The notes under the pieces: generated by a model
What the model saw: only the letters and a program-made list of their open reading frames with translations
Database searches by the model: none
Told to the model about the DNA's origin: nothing
Shown here: one piece after another, positions 63,626-64,000 of the stretch
Numbering within the stretch: position 1 is the stretch's first letter
How the letters are laid out: each line of letters starts with the position of its first letter
Program-made: the position numbers and the translations under genes
DNA from: Modestobacter sp. DSM 44400
Lineage (GTDB): Bacteria; Actinomycetota; Actinomycetes; Mycobacteriales; Geodermatophilaceae
Direction: 5' to 3'
Length of the DNA stretch: 64,000 bases
Assembly (NCBI RefSeq): GCF_900107175.1
Contig: NZ_FNOZ01000007.1
Coordinates: forward strand, 54,257-118,256

Positions 63626-64000
63626 ATGCCGCAGGGCACGGTCAAGTGGTTCAACGCCGAGAAGGGCTTCGGGTTCATCGAGGCCGACGAGGGCGGGCCG
63701 GACGTGTTCGTCCACTTCTCGGCCATCGCCGAGGACGGCGGCTACCGCAGCCTGGACGAAGGACAGCGTGTGGACTACGAGGCCGCGCCCGGTGACCGGG
63801 GCCCGCAGGCCGAGCGGGTCCAGCCGCTCGGCGGCGCGCCGGGGCGTGCCCCGGTGCGGCAGGACTCCGGCCGGGGGCGGGACTCCGGACGGGGGCGCGA
63901 CTCGGGCCGCGACTCGGGCCGCGACCGTGCGCCGCGCGGTGGCAGCGGTGGCGCCGAGGGCACGGTGAAGTGGTTCAACGCCGAGAAGGGCTTCGGGTTC
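63626..64000 (+). CDS. Tandem cold-shock-domain protein (3' end outside window)
   Basis: From an ATG at 63626 (ribosome site AGGAG) the first cold-shock domain reads [25 protein letters not shown] and VDYEAAPGD, with intact RNP1/RNP2 aromatic residues. A linker rich in RDSGR repeats follows, and a second domain starts [14 protein letters not shown] at the window edge. Single-domain Csp proteins are about 67 residues; this one is at least twice as long. It probably binds RNA or single-stranded DNA. Confidence 0.88.
   Translation, partial: MPQGTVKWFNAEKGFGFIEADEGGPDVFVHFSAIAEDGGYRSLDEGQRVDYEAAPGDRGPQAERVQPLGGAPGRAPVRQDSGRGRDSGRGRDSGRDSGRDRAPRGGSGGAEGTVKWFNAEKGFGF
63863..63928 (+). repeat. RDSGR-encoding tandem repeat
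   Basis: Four near-copies of GACTCCGG/GACTCGGG followed by CGGG or CCGC units encode [10 protein letters not shown] and variants, forming the basic linker between the two cold-shock domains. Confidence 0.75.

Overview
The window is a high-GC (about 70 percent or more) actinobacterial chromosome segment. Actinomycete markers include a maleylpyruvate-isomerase-fold protein of the mycothiol-dependent class, a Ddn-type deazaflavin oxidoreductase, a pre-mycofactocin synthase homologue (MftD), a SigL-like ECF sigma factor with a zinc-binding anti-sigma factor, RNase J and a c-di-AMP riboswitch in front of an Rpf-like muralytic protein. The style fits Geodermatophilaceae (Blastococcus/Modestobacter/Geodermatophilus). 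That placement is inference, since no 16S or other phylogenetic marker is present. I saw no rRNA, tRNA, CRISPR array, transposase or prophage.

0-11 kb: an NRAMP-like transporter diverges from a GntR regulator and a DUF1445 enzyme. A SoxR / questin-oxidase-like divergon follows with a SoxR box between the genes, then PrmC-like methyltransferase, GNAT, two frameshifted genes, DyP peroxidase plus cupin, an MFS exporter, a universal stress protein and a methyltransferase. 11-20 kb: c-di-AMP riboswitch with Rpf-like protein, YceI, orphan mftD behind a perfect palindrome, VOC protein, and a cupredoxin / membrane protein / ECF sigma / anti-sigma / MPI operon with a SigL-type promoter. 20-30 kb: two-component flavin monooxygenase, an acyl-CoA dehydrogenase pair, a GGDEF-EAL protein coupled to an HDOD protein, and a secreted amidase.

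30-37 kb is the most unusual part. It holds an N-terminally truncated aldose-epimerase pseudogene, two tandem glutaminase-less asparagine-synthetase-like genes (the second frameshifted), an EthR-like regulator with a conserved-looking operator, a frameshifted EthA-like monooxygenase and a multiply broken SDR, followed by a MazEF-type toxin-antitoxin pair. 37-50 kb: LLM monooxygenase, SSADH, quinone-reductase-like MDR, a broken CoA-transferase, RNase J, Ddn-like protein, APC and SMR transporters that both look internally deleted, pdxY, and several small zinc-ribbon or basic proteins.

50-64 kb: methionine-type aminotransferase plus omega-amidase, cytochrome P450, pgi, a DivIVA-like coiled coil, hpd with a divergent Lrp regulator, remnants of a dehydroshikimate dehydratase and an MHS permease, an SDR, a Gfo/Idh/MocA enzyme, a membrane cytochrome-b / molybdenum oxidoreductase and a tandem cold-shock-domain protein.

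Two patterns run through the window. Single-base indels, mostly losses in G/C runs, concentrate in about eight dispensable genes that often also carry truncations, while housekeeping genes are intact; this argues for real decay rather than random sequencing error. A 65-bp element occurs twice, 40 kb apart, directly before two oxidoreductase genes, and in both copies it can encode a 19-codon minicistron whose stop overlaps the downstream start codon.
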